A DNA stretch of 64,000 nucleotides. Origin: Blepharisma japonicum. Its lineage: Eukaryota > Ciliophora > Heterotrichea > Heterotrichida > Blepharismidae. A model generated the notes under the pieces. It was not told where the DNA came from, did not search any database, and saw only the letters and a list, made by a program, of their open reading frames with translations. Position 1 is the first letter of the stretch. Every line of letters starts with the position of its first letter. A program made the position numbers and the translations under genes. Where the stretch lies: positions 369,711 to 433,710 of the forward strand of contig CATKHK010000034.1 in assembly GCA_949751835.1 (NCBI GenBank). The letters are read 5' to 3'. Shown piece after piece: positions 9,084 through 19,569 of the stretch.

Positions 9084-11447
9084 TTATTGTCCTTCATCAT
9101 CTGAGCTCTCATTTTCTCCTTCTGAGTGTTCTTTTTCTTCTTTTATTGAATGGGATTCCTCATCAATTTCTTCGGAAATTTCTTGTATTGAGGGGTCAAT
9201 ATACATAAAATCTTCAAGAGTCCCTCTCTGTTTAAGCTCTTCTATTAACTTTTCTCCATCGTTACACGAGTGAAATACAAGCTCATATCGGTTTTCAGGC
9301 AGCGGCTCCAATATAACGCTATTTGTAGATCGCCTAAAGGCTGAGGTTGGTTCTTGGAAAATTGTGTCTAAGGCGATCCTAAAGGAATTTTCCAGCATAG
9401 AAGGAATAATCCTTGCTAAATGTGGAGAGGATAATTCTAAGCATGGATTTGTATTGACTTCTAGCAGCCATGGCTTGAGCTCACTGTCTAGTAAGAAGTC
9501 GTAGCCAAAAACTTCAAAGGTATGGGCACGCTTTTTTGGGTCTATTTTTAAGCAGACGGACTGTATGGTGTCTCTGATTATTTCTTTCATTTTTGGGAGG
9601 ACGTCAAGTAGGAAATTTTTTTGGTTTTCAACGGGGTGGGAGTCTAGATACCGTTGGAAATCAGAATAAGACATTTTATTCCCGCTTTCAAATTTGCCGT
9701 AGTCTTCTGAGTGTTTTTGAATAGCGTCATTCGTTAAATGGATATAAGGATCTTCTATATTATTAATAGAAAAACTTTTGCAGGAAGTCCTTAAATAGCC
9801 TTCATTATAGTAATATCCTTGGATCACTCCATTAAAACAGGTGATTAATGCATAGCATCTGATGTCAAATTTCCGCTTATGGACTAAGAAAGGGTTTTCT
9901 ACGTATTTCTGTATAATAAACGTACGTTTATTGGTCTTGTCAGGGTTGCTGCTTCTAATAATCCCTTTAATCTGCTCCAGAGAGGAACAAACTGTAATCC
10001 CATTGCCTCTATTTGTATTTTCCCCTGGTTTTACTATCCAAATATTCGTAACTGCTGTCTCTGGTGCAGAAACAGCTGGAATTTTTTTATTATATATTTC
10101 CTCAAACTTGGTGAATTCTTCATCATTTTCTCCTTTTGTTATATGAAAAGTGACTGGGATATAATCAAAAGGGTCTTTTCCTATTGCTAAATAATATTGC
10201 CTTAAATTAGCAAAAAGTGCTTTTTTATTAGAAAGATGGTAATTATGCTCAATTTTATTACAAATTTTCATTTCTGAGCAGTTGTAAGGGAAATTACAAG
10301 CGAGATGAGAAAAACTTTCGGATTTTGTGACTAAGTCATAGCCTAATGGGGCAAGATCGACGATTTTTGTTTGGGAAATATTGGTTGTAGGACTTATTCA
10401 TATAAATCTGGTGTTGCAAGAGATTGAGACTGGGTTTGTGATGGCTTCTCGGTCAAGTTGTATATCGGATAGTGAGGATAAGCTTTCTATGATATTTTTA
10501 TCTTTTCACTGAGTCCATATAAAATTTGCCTTCTCAATTTCTTCTTTGGTTACTCTTGTCCACCACCATCTAGAATTTAAGCACTGCTGAACCAACCTTG
10601 CGTTATTTCCTCTTCCTAAATAATATTTATAAGTAAAAAAATTTTCACATGGAGGGGTTATTCTCATCCCATTACTTCAGCTGATTTGAAAAGTCATGTC
10701 TTTTATTATTTGAGATTTTGCCTTGGAAACTCATTCTTTATCTCTCATGGCTTCTTTTACAGAAATTTTTTCGATTTTTTTTGCAACTTTTTTAACATGT
10801 GGGATTGTGATCCTTTCCTTGACATTTTTCTTTTGATCTAAAGTGACCTTTAAAGGCCGTATTGCTGCATACATTTCTTTAAACTTGTTTTTTTGGATGA
10901 AATATTCTTCATACGAAGCTAAGTTGCTTTTCTTGATAATAAGGCAGCTTTTTTCGACGTCGGATTTTACATTTAAAATTTCGTTTCAGCCGTCAAGGCT
11001 GTTAGGCTGGCTTCTACGTTCAGCTCTAAGCGTTCTTTCTTCAGCAATTTCAAGTTTGGCGAGTTTTGATTGTGCTGAAAGCTTGTTTTCTTCTTGAATT
11101 CTGTTTACTTTGATTCCATTCGTTAGTAGGTTAAAATTCGATCTTTTATCCTTACTACTCGTTTCTGGCTTTACAACTGTATTTTCAAGGGCTGATGTAT
11201 TTGGATCAGTTTTCGCTGATTTTTTGTCAATTGCAGGGGTGAGTCCTGTACAAATTTTGATTTTATTTATAAGCTTGGCTTTTTGATGAGAAATTGCTAA
11301 AAATGAAGAGTCACAGCTTGGAGGCATGAAGATTGAAAAATTGTTAGTATCTTTGACAGAAAAACTGACACCTCGGGGTGAAGGAGACGTTGTTTTGTTC
11401 CGATGTATGAAAGGTGAGTGAGTACGAACTGCTTTGTATTTTGGCAT
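9084..11447 (-). CDS. Tubulin-tyrosine-ligase-like (TTLL) enzyme, 787 aa
   Basis: TTLL proteins are ATP-grasp ligases that add Glu or Gly chains (or Tyr) to tubulin tails, usually on cilia. The conserved core is complete. An N-terminal NSRWWW-type segment lies upstream. WIVKPGENTNRGNGI, the nucleotide-binding K-P-x-RG-GI signature, is near residue 470. RKFDIRCYALI and YIHLTNDAIQK follow, and then the metal-binding element EVFGYDFLLD and LLEVNTNPCLE at about 645-680. A ~29-residue acidic tail ends the protein. The frame is continuous only if five TGA codons (reverse strand; about 10398, 10506, 10677, 10731 and 10986) are Trp; one lies between two halves that look like separate genes under the standard code. 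Glutamylase or glycylase specificity cannot be told. It is divergent with the next gene, 98 bp apart. Confidence 0.9.
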
Positions 11448-11545
11448 TTTTAATGAAACAGATGAGCTATTGATTTTGAAGTTAAAAATATAAAAGATCA
11501 GTAAAAAAGATATGAATTATTTTAGGAATTTTTATTAATTAGAAA

Positions 11546-12148
11546 ATGAGTAACCCATGGGCTGTAAAAGGAGGTTCAGCTACTTTAAAAGTGGTCGACA
11601 CAGGAGGGATGGGAGACTACTGCAATTTTCTTGATAATTTAGAAAGCACAGAAACAAGCCCAGAAATTTCAGATGAATTGATAGTAAAGCAGGCTCATCT
11701 TTTAGAGGTAATAGATGAGTGTGAAAAATACGCAATTCAGCTTAAATGCGAGCGAGATTTAGTGAAATTTGGAGAATTTTTAAATAAGCAGCAAGTTGAT
11801 ATAAAAATCGAGCTTTTATCGAAAATTTCAAACTATTTGAAATTAATTAAACAAAATCGGAAAAAATTGATCCACAACATCTGCGAGGAAAACCAAGGGG
11901 AATTAGTGGTTGAAGAGGATATGCAAGATAGCTTTATTAGAATCATTGAAATTGCTCAGCAGGACTCTCATTATTACTCGTTATTGAAAAAATCAAATGA
12001 TATTCATCCACAGACTTTGGAAAATACTAAAAGCAGCTTGAATGAGATAAAGGACAAATTAGAAGATTGTGGAAATAGGACAAAAAGGCTTTTTAACCAA
12101 ATTTCTGCAGCTGAAGAAATATTGTCTTCGAAAAATATTGCATTGTAA
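11546..12148 (+). CDS. Probable augmin subunit 2 (HAUS2/AUG2-like), 200 aa
   Basis: The protein is short and almost all helical, with a pattern I recognise from augmin subunit 2. It has an N-terminal NPW and a GGMGDYCNFLDNL element like the GGMSDA start of plant AUG2. A coiled-coil region follows, and then LSKISNYLKLIKQNRKKLIH with ELVVEEDMQDSFIRIIEIA, which parallels the AUG2/HAUS2 segment ending in xVEAEYQxQFxELLxxA. Augmin recruits gamma-tubulin to existing microtubules so that they branch. The length is close to human HAUS2 (235 aa). The assignment rests on a by-eye pattern match, so another small coiled-coil protein is possible. Its start faces the TTLL gene across 98 bp, so both microtubule-related genes share one upstream region. 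Confidence 0.6.
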   Translation: MSNPWAVKGGSATLKVVDTGGMGDYCNFLDNLESTETSPEISDELIVKQAHLLEVIDECEKYAIQLKCERDLVKFGEFLNKQQVDIKIELLSKISNYLKLIKQNRKKLIHNICEENQGELVVEEDMQDSFIRIIEIAQQDSHYYSLLKKSNDIHPQTLENTKSSLNEIKDKLEDCGNRTKRLFNQISAAEEILSSKNIAL

Positions 12149-12535
12149 AGAAATAATTAAATCATTTCAATGGTTTGATGATTGTTAAAGATGAAAACAA
12201 ATAACTATATAGGTATATATAATTTCCTATAAAATATTTTTGTTTTTTTTTTATTTTAAGTGCATTTCGTTAATATTGACTGATTTTTCAGTTAAAGTTT
12301 TGCAATTATTTAGATTATAAATTCCAAGCAAATTTTTTTAGAAACTAGAAAATCAGCTCTGCATAAATCTATAGCATAAACTTTTCTTTACCCAAAAATT
12401 TTCTTAATACCTTAGAAACCTTTCTAACTTCCTTATAACAGTTCAGCCAGATTCTTTCAAAAATTCCCTTACGCCATATTTATCGCAATGTAACAAAGAT
12501 AAATTTAGAACGTTAAATGTATCGTTATAATTAAA
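12149..12535. other. AT-rich spacer, no gene seen
   Basis: About 390 bp between the augmin-like gene and the small secreted protein. Homopolymer T runs and frequent stops occur on both strands. The last ~80 bp are the likely promoter of the secreted-protein gene, including TTATAATT at 12525, 11 nt before the ATG. Confidence 0.6.
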
Positions 12536-12886
12536 ATGTCAAAGCTTTTCTTTATTGCTTGCCTTGCACTCTGTTCCTTTGCAGCCAATTCTGAATCTCA
12601 AGCCTTCTTACAAGCTGAAACTGAAGCACTTGAGCCAGTTATGGAAGAAGCTTGGGCTGAAACACAAGAATATCACCCTGTCACTTCAACTAAAAACGGT
12701 GCAGAAATCCTAACGATTTCTAGTATGAGCTATGATGACATCATTGCCTTTAGTGATGGGATCTGGAGAAGCGTAGAAAGCGGAGAAATCAACCCAAGAC
12801 AAGCTAACAAAATGTTCGAAGATGAAACTGGAGTCAATGTAATCGATTTCATGAAACAAGGAGGAGAGGTTACTTTCCAAGTCTAA
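12536..12886 (+). CDS. Small secreted acidic protein, 116 aa
   Basis: It starts with a clear signal peptide (MSKLFFIACLALCSFAANS) followed by an acidic mature part of about 95 residues without cysteines. I do not recognise a family. AFLQAETEALE just after the signal peptide resembles GSFLQNDVENLSE in the secreted protein encoded at 16056. Both could be precursors that are trimmed after a short acidic propeptide, for example granule or extrusome cargo (inference only). A TTATAATT element 11 nt before the ATG is close to the TTATAAT placed 14 nt before the other gene's ATG. Confidence 0.7.
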   Translation: MSKLFFIACLALCSFAANSESQAFLQAETEALEPVMEEAWAETQEYHPVTSTKNGAEILTISSMSYDDIIAFSDGIWRSVESGEINPRQANKMFEDETGVNVIDFMKQGGEVTFQV

Positions 12887-13695
12887 TTAAATAATTTTGT
12901 TTACTGGAAATGAGTTTAAATATTGATGAAATAATAAAAATGAAAAAGTCTGAAATCAGCCAAAATATGAAATCAAATTAAATGCAATTATACATATAAA
13001 AGGGAATTGAAAAACCAATTTTTTAATAAGAGAAGCTATTGAAGAAATTAGATATAATTAGCAACAAATATGATGCTAGAAAATCAGCATAATAAAGATC
13101 TAATAACGAAAATTGATAAAAATTAGATAATAGTTATAGATAAATTTCTATATTTACAGCATAAGAATTCATCTTTTTGCTCGACCTGCTATTTACAAGA
13201 ACTTTTAGTTTCTTTTTAAAAATTTAAATATATAGATCAAAATTAAAATTATGGCAAATAAGTTTTAATAGAACTTTTCACACAGTCATGAAGATTTTCC
13301 GTCTTTTCAATCACTCAATGCCTTTTTCTAATTTGTGAACTTTCATTCAGAAAGTCAATATTTAGCCTGCTTTGCGTTATTAAATCTTAAATTTCCTAAC
13401 CAATACTTTTATCCTCCACCTTAAATTTAAGATTATTTCTTTCTCCATCATTCATCACTATGTTATTTATTCTGAATCAATGCTAAATTGTTGTTTGAAT
13501 AACTTATGGCTGCTCAAGTAAATAATGAAATATTATTAATCAATTATTTAATTAATCTTAATTGCATATGATTTAAAAATTTTTAATTTTTTTGAGTGTT
13601 CATATGATTTTCAACCAAAATCTTGAGCTTACAGAAAAGATTCTTTTCTTTGTTTAATAAAATATTGACCATAATGCTTGACAAATAAATATCAT
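12887..13695. other. AT-rich spacer, no gene seen
   Basis: About 800 bp with dense stops in all frames and no repeat or RNA gene that I can identify. The region just before 13696 has a short ATG-plus-four-codon frame at 13674 that cannot be a gene. Confidence 0.6.
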
Positions 13696-15633
13696 ATGGA
13701 AGATAATTCAAGTGTCGGTGAGCCTTCACCTTCTTACTCAAATTCAATTTCTGTCCCAGATCCTTTTAGCTTATACAGTAAAATCCAAGCTTCACCCTTA
13801 AACAAAAAAGAATTTAATTCACTACCAAAATTAAATAACAGTCAGCAGCTTGACATCTACCGACTATTTTGCTTACACGCCAATTTAAATAACATAATTG
13901 CCAAAATTCCAACTACATTACTAAGAATCAGCAACACAAATCTCTGCTATTTAGTGCAAAACAATAAATATGGGGCAATTATTACTCGTTTATGCTCAGA
14001 TGAAGATTTCTTTGCTGGAGTGGCTGAGAAAAATGAAAATGACAGTCCTGTATGCTGCTATAAAGTCCTTGGGAAACGAACACAATTTTTGTATACAAAA
14101 GAAAGCGCAATAAACCTATGGAGCTCGTCTATAGAAACCTCAGATAAAATGCAAATTTTTATTCAGCCAAGGACGAAACCGTCCTCATTAACAAGGGTTC
14201 ATTGGAGAATTGGGCGAAGGACAAAATTTTTCTTAATTTCTAATAAAACTAAGCCAGTTTACAGAAGGAAAACTGACAATAATCGGACAAGGAGTATCAC
14301 AATGACTCCGAATAATTTTAGAAGTACCATGAGTTTATCAATTTTTAAAGGAAATGATAAGAATATTATGGAGTGTTTAACGCCAGCGACTGAAAGATTG
14401 TCGGTTGATCGCTGTCCTTCGCTAAAAAATTTTCGAAATTCAGGAAATTGTCCTGATCGGTTTACAGGTGAAGAGCAAGTTATCGAGGCAAACCAAAATC
14501 CTATTATAAACACAAAGGTTTCAGATGGAATATTGGTAATTGAAGACACTGTAAAAGTACCGGAAATTGAAAGCATGTTAGAAAAAATAATCACATTTTT
14601 GAGAAAGCAAGCTTATAAAGATGAAGAGCTTAGAGAAATCACTTTTGATTTTATTTATGGAAAAGATAAAAAATGAGTGTTTTTAGATTGTGTAGAGGTT
14701 TCGTTGAAAAATGATGAAATTAAACTCGAGTTAGGAGAAATCAACTTAGGAGAAGTATCACAGGTAAAAAGAGCTATCTCTTTTCCTGATACAAAAGTAG
14801 AAAAAACAGAAACTAATTCAGATTTTTTAAAAAATCTGAATATGGATCAAAGCCCTGAGATCACTATAGAAGGTGCAGTAATGTGCCCTTTTAAGAAAAA
14901 TTCTCCTCCAAGGTCCTCAAAAACAATGCACACTCCTCAATTGCCACCAATCAGCTCAAAACACGTAAAAATTGAAGAAAAACCCGACCTAGCTTTAACC
15001 TTAAAACCCTCAAACTTGGCTAGGATAAAAAATCTCAAGCAGCAGAGCGTCAAAGTCTACGAAAAACGGTCCTCGACCAGAAGACGCACCATAATCCTCC
15101 AAGACCCTCAATTAAAAAAATCCAAAACTGAGGGTTTTCACAATAAAAATGATTTTTATAACACCTCAAAGTCCTTATGGGACGATACCTATGACGTTCA
15201 TATAAAAAGATGTTTTATGGATGCCATAAGAAAAATCGATGAAATGAATATGAATACAGAGTTACTTAAGGTAAAAAGCCGAAATTTGGTAGAAACTTAT
15301 GGAGGGGATGATTTTTGGAACAAATTTATTGTGGCCTTATATAAGCGAATTTTTTCAAGCGAGGAGCTTAATAAGTATTTTTCAAGCTCAAGTCTAAAAA
15401 TGATCACCAAAGGAATGCTAAGAGTTTTCAATGGATGCGCCACTTTTGAGTTTAGAAGAGAAATACGGCTAGCTCATGAGAAAATGGGGATCACAGAAAG
15501 AGAATTCAACGCTTATTCACAGCTTTTTGAAGACACCCTTACACAGTTTGGGATTAATGAAGTAGACAAACATGTGATTATGACACAAATTCGATCTATG
15601 AAGTGCTTGATTTGCAAAGCACAAATGCCATAA
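13696..15633 (+). CDS. Large protein with C-terminal truncated-globin domain, 645 aa
   Basis: Residues about 530-639 follow the truncated-hemoglobin pattern. YGGDDFWNKFIVALYKRIF contains a Tyr at the B10-like position (about residue 549). KYFSS comes next, then RLAHEKMGITEREF, whose His594 sits where the heme-binding proximal His of group I truncated hemoglobins is found (HxxMG...F). A C-terminal helix follows. The first ~325 residues form a separate, unrecognised part, followed by a basic, Ser/Pro-rich linker. The frame crosses one TGA (14674), read as Trp, which joins two segments that look separate under the standard code. I start at ATG 13696 (MEDNSSVGE). Heme binding, and gas sensing as a role, are inference; the N-terminal part might be the effector. 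The stop is TAA. Confidence 0.65.
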
Positions 15634-16055
15634 GTTAAATTTTACTTTATTATGTAAATTATTAAATTAAAATCAATTAAAATATTAAATTTGACTTATT
15701 AATTTTTACAATCCACAAAGTCTCATAATTTTATAATTTTTGTGAAAAATTAAAAAATTGCGTTAATTTAAGGATCAATTATCTTTCTTATCTTTCAATT
15801 ATCTTCTTTGGATAAATTAATCAAATTGACAGTAAATTTTGGAAAAAATAAAATTACCAGTCTGAGTCTCTTTGAAATCGCTCTGAATTAAAGGTACTTT
15901 TTAAATGAGCTGCGTAAACTTAAGGAAAATAGTTTTTAGCTCTATAATTCAGTTTCCATACCGAATAGTCAAGCGGCATTAGTATTTTCCCACTTTCTAG
16001 TAAGAGTAAATGGACAGAAACGGATAACAAAAATTAAGCGCTTATAATAAAAATA
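15634..16055. other. AT-rich spacer with promoter-like end
   Basis: About 420 bp without open frames of note. TTATAAT at 16042-16048 lies 14 nt before the next ATG. Confidence 0.5.
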
Positions 16056-16295
16056 ATGAAAGCTATGATATTTGTTGTTCTCTACCTCGCTGCTTTTAGT
16101 GCTGGAACAGAAGTGCTTAAAGGTTCCTTTTTACAAAATGACGTCGAGAATCTCTCTGAATCCTTTATCCAAACTGCTTTAAAGTCATCAACTGAAGGAA
16201 ACTTTAATGATATGAACCAAATACAACCAAATGCCTTTATAGAAAAGAAGGCCTCCAGTGGCTATGATCCTGATGCTATAGTAAGCAGTTATTAA
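16056..16295 (+). CDS. Small secreted protein, 79 aa
   Basis: It has an N-terminal signal peptide (MKAMIFVVLYLAAFSAG) followed by ~60 mostly polar residues without cysteines. I recognise no family. The segment after the signal peptide (GSFLQNDVENLSESFIQ) is similar in composition and position to the one in the 116-aa secreted protein at 12536, and both genes have a TTATAAT-type element just before the ATG. They may belong to one loose family of secreted peptides. The stop is TAA. Confidence 0.6.
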   Translation: MKAMIFVVLYLAAFSAGTEVLKGSFLQNDVENLSESFIQTALKSSTEGNFNDMNQIQPNAFIEKKASSGYDPDAIVSSY

Positions 16296-16754
16296 TTACA
16301 ATCGAAAGACTTAAATAATTATATTTTCAATTTATATCAGGGTTTTGATATTTGTAATATTTTAAAATTTTCATAAAAAAGTCATTAGATAAATGTATGG
16401 TGTATTTCATATTAATGAATAAGACTTAAGTTAATTTAAATTAAAGCAAAGTGAAAATAATATTTATAAAAATTTTCATTCTTTGCCGACATTTTAATAT
16501 CTTTTAATAATTTAAAATTTTTTAGTGAAAAAGTTCAGTAGATAAATTCTTATGTATTTCATTTAATCAATATAAATATTGGGCTTATTAGAATAAAATT
16601 AAAAATAGTAAAAATTTTATTGCATTATATATTAAATTTTTTATATAGGACTTATAGTAAAGCCCTTAAAATTAATAATAAAATTTATTTAGCAAGATTA
16701 TTCACTTAACTGCTGCTCTTATAAGATATACTTCTCCAACTTGTAGTAATAAAT
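16296..16754. other. AT-rich spacer, no gene seen
   Basis: About 460 bp, almost only A and T, with stops in every frame. Two loosely similar stretches (TTTTAAAATTTTCATAAAAAAG and a relative near 16510) suggest a degenerate local duplication. Confidence 0.5.
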
Positions 16755-17636
16755 ATGAGAGTTTTTCTAACAGGTGCTACTGGGTCAATCGGAAGCTCAG
16801 TCCTCAAAAGTTTAGTCGCTGCCGGCCACGAGGTCACTTGCACAGCAAGAAATGACCAAAAAGGCCAAGAAATCGTCCAGAAAGGCGGCCACTACATCAT
16901 TTTCGAGCTTTCCCCTGATTCCGTCTCTCAGCTGTCTGAATTATGCGTCGGCTACGATGCTATAATCCACACTGCCCTTGTTCTTAACGAAGAAGGCGTC
17001 AGAACTGAGCATCTTTTAGTCCCAGCTCTCATTGCAGCTGCCAAAAAGACAGCTGAAACCAAGCCTGTTGTCCTCCTGACCACCTCAGGATGCATGTGCA
17101 ATGGTGAAACTCAAGGTCCAATGGACGAAGATCATGATGATACATCTAGATCTCACCCATGGGTTGCCTTTAAACCAACCTTAGAAAGGATGGTCATCAA
17201 TGCCTCTTCTGGAAATTTCCATGGTTGCGTCATCAGACCTGTCTGGGTATATGGAAACAGCTTTGTAGATCAGTGGGTCAGAGAGTCCAAGGCAAAAGGG
17301 AAAATCATTGCAGCTTCAGGAAATAAGCACGTCTCAGTAATCCATACTGATGATATTGCAGAGATGTATAGAGTCTTAATTGAGAATAGAGCTGTAGGAT
17401 TATTCTATGGATCTGAGCAACCAATTCAGGTGGAAACAATAATTGAGAAGGTCTCTGAAGCAATTGGAGTTACTGATGTGGAGAGATATGATAATGTGAC
17501 AGAGGTTCCTAATTATCCGTGGTTTGCATTAGCACATACACTTGATTGTCAATTGATATCAAAGAGGATAAAGGATCTCTATGGGTTTGTCCCAAGACAT
17601 AATTTCTTTGAATGGCTCCGCACAGAACAGTTCTAA
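16755..17636 (+). CDS. Atypical extended SDR / NAD(P)-dependent epimerase-like protein, 293 aa
   Basis: It has an N-terminal Rossmann fold with TGATGSIGSSV (the TGxxGxxG dinucleotide-binding signature, residues 6-13) and then a basic residue pattern (CTARNDQKG) that would suit NADP. VIRPVWVYG and SVIHTDDIAEMY are the usual mid and late elements of NAD-dependent epimerase/dehydratase proteins. The catalytic YxxxK motif is not evident: its place is taken by PWVAFKPTLERM, as in atypical SDRs that may bind cofactor for other purposes. The length is normal for the family. The substrate is unknown. The region is noticeably more GC-rich than its neighbours, as in a well-expressed gene. The stop is TAA. 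Confidence 0.85.
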   Translation: MRVFLTGATGSIGSSVLKSLVAAGHEVTCTARNDQKGQEIVQKGGHYIIFELSPDSVSQLSELCVGYDAIIHTALVLNEEGVRTEHLLVPALIAAAKKTAETKPVVLLTTSGCMCNGETQGPMDEDHDDTSRSHPWVAFKPTLERMVINASSGNFHGCVIRPVWVYGNSFVDQWVRESKAKGKIIAASGNKHVSVIHTDDIAEMYRVLIENRAVGLFYGSEQPIQVETIIEKVSEAIGVTDVERYDNVTEVPNYPWFALAHTLDCQLISKRIKDLYGFVPRHNFFEWLRTEQF

Positions 17637-18433
17637 TTATTTAAGAGTTATTCTCACTTCTAAAATTTTGTGTTTACTTCGTAATAAAATCAGTTTCAAG
17701 CATAATTATAAAATTTTGCTAATTAAAACTCAATTTTCTTTTGTCATAAATTTATAGAAATTTTTTGAAATTCAATATAATAAAAAGGCTTTAAAATAAT
17801 AAATAATCGCTATTTTAAGTTTTTCAAAAGCCTTTATTGAATTTTTGTTTTAGAAATTGAAAGAATTTTTACTTAGAGAGTAATTTTTTAAAAATTTTAT
17901 TTTAATATGCAAGAATTAAGCTCACTTTTGCTTAATTAGCTATTATTGTTTATTGCAATTATTGCTCAGTTGGGGTAGTTAATAACTTTACCCCTAATCT
18001 TATTGGCTTTAATAAAGAGCCATTTTATTATCTATTTCGAAATTCTTAACTTAAGATTTTGTAAAACCAGACTTTGTTTTTAAAAAATAAACATTCATAA
18101 TATATAAATCTTATTTTCAATGCTTTTGTATTCATTAACTATATTGATAAACTTATGAAAATTTTAAAAATTAAAAAGATATTAAATTGGAAGAAATCCA
18201 TCCTGCTTTAAATTTCCCTGCCATTAATAAAAATTGAAGCCGTTTTCATTAATAGGTAAACTATTATGTTAAATTTTTAAATTCAATTTGGTTGCGGTTA
18301 TTCAAAATTTCAATGAGTTTAATTGATTAATATACAAATGATTTCGGACAAAATACCATCTATAAAGCACCTTGCTTGTTTGTATTGTTCTATAAGAAAC
18401 CATTTCTTTTTAATAGATTGACAAAATTTAATT
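17637..18433. other. AT-rich spacer, no gene seen
   Basis: About 800 bp after the SDR gene. Stops are dense on both strands; I see no RNA gene or repeat that I can support. Confidence 0.5.
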
Positions 18434-18831
18434 ATGAGCAAGGAGACATAATTATTTTCTCTTGAACATAATGACATTCGTGTCAAAATTAAGGGGTGAT
18501 AATCCCGGGTGACTCTTCAATTGCAATAGTTGTGGAATAACTTGGTGAGCACCAGGTGATGCTTTGGAGATCCTGAAGAGTTGTCAGAAGAAGTGGAGAA
18601 ACTGGAGGTGTGTGGGATGAAGAGGGCATGAACTCTAAGGGGTACATGCAAAAATTCTGAGTAGGCTGCATTGGAAGTTCAAGCAGGTGATGAATTGGAG
18701 TTTTTATGAAGTTTTTGTATTCTTACTTTTTAGATTTATTTTGGGAATTTTTACAGGTTTCTGAAGATTGCTTAATTGGTCCACTAAAGTGGGCGATAAC
18801 CATTAATTTATTTATTCATGAGCAAGGAGAC
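18434..18831 (+). repeat. Segment bounded by a 14 bp direct repeat, with odd base composition
   Basis: The 14-mer ATGAGCAAGGAGAC occurs at 18434 and again at 18818, and in both cases CTTGAACAT follows shortly after. Between them the plus strand is unusually G-rich for this window (18480-18660). An ATG-to-TAA frame at 18471-18638 would encode 55 residues, Trp-rich if TGA is Trp, with FNCNSCGITWWAP resembling one knuckle of a zinc ribbon. Its frame stays open again beyond the TAA to about 18805. This may be a small gene, a gene relic or chance; no family is recognised. Confidence 0.35.
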
Positions 18832-19569
18832 TTGAACATTTAAAATTCTCCTTTCAATAATTGATTAAATGTCCTTTATCATTTCCTAAGTCATTGTACC
18901 CTCTAAGGAGGCCATTGCAAAATTTTGAACCTGTCTTTGAAATATAGGAATATCAGTCTCTTTGAGCATGCCAGTCTAATTCTACCTTCCCAAAAACAAG
19001 AACAAGCAATTAAATCATTATCCATCTATTTACAAAATCTATTTTGTTAAATGTCTAACTTAAATTTGACTCATAGGGTTAAATATTATATATTATCAGA
19101 TAATTTTATCATTAATTTTAAAATCATTGCGAATTTTTGAAGGTAAAATGATTTAGCTATTTATTTTTTATTTTTGTTTAAAGGAACGATACAAAAAATA
19201 GAAAATTATTATCTTGAGCTTTTTATGAAAATCTATATGAGTATTTCAAATTAGCCATAATTATTTTAAGAGTTTTTGGTTTTTTATTTTCCTTTTTCCC
19301 TAAAGAATTTTTGATAGCTTAAACTCAGCATTTTTACTGTAAAATTTTTCTGATAGCCTATAAGGAAATAAAACAAATAATTAATTGCATATAATAAGTT
19401 TGCCATTTCAATTTCGGTGCCTTTGGGATAGACCATATAAAAATGCTTTATCCTTTTGTCTAATAATCATTTTTGGAGAAAATGCGTCATAATTAAAAGG
19501 AAATCTAAATCTTGGGTTTTTAATATTTTCCAGTAAAAGATGATTTTAAGTAATTAAAATTAAATTGCT
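18832..19569. other. AT-rich spacer, no gene seen
   Basis: About 740 bp of AT-rich sequence before the first receptor gene; nothing supportable on either strand. Confidence 0.5.

Noticed and set aside
18489-18671. Minus-strand 60-codon Ser/Pro-rich frame
   Set aside because: The other strand of the same island is equally open; nothing favours this frame and no family is recognised.
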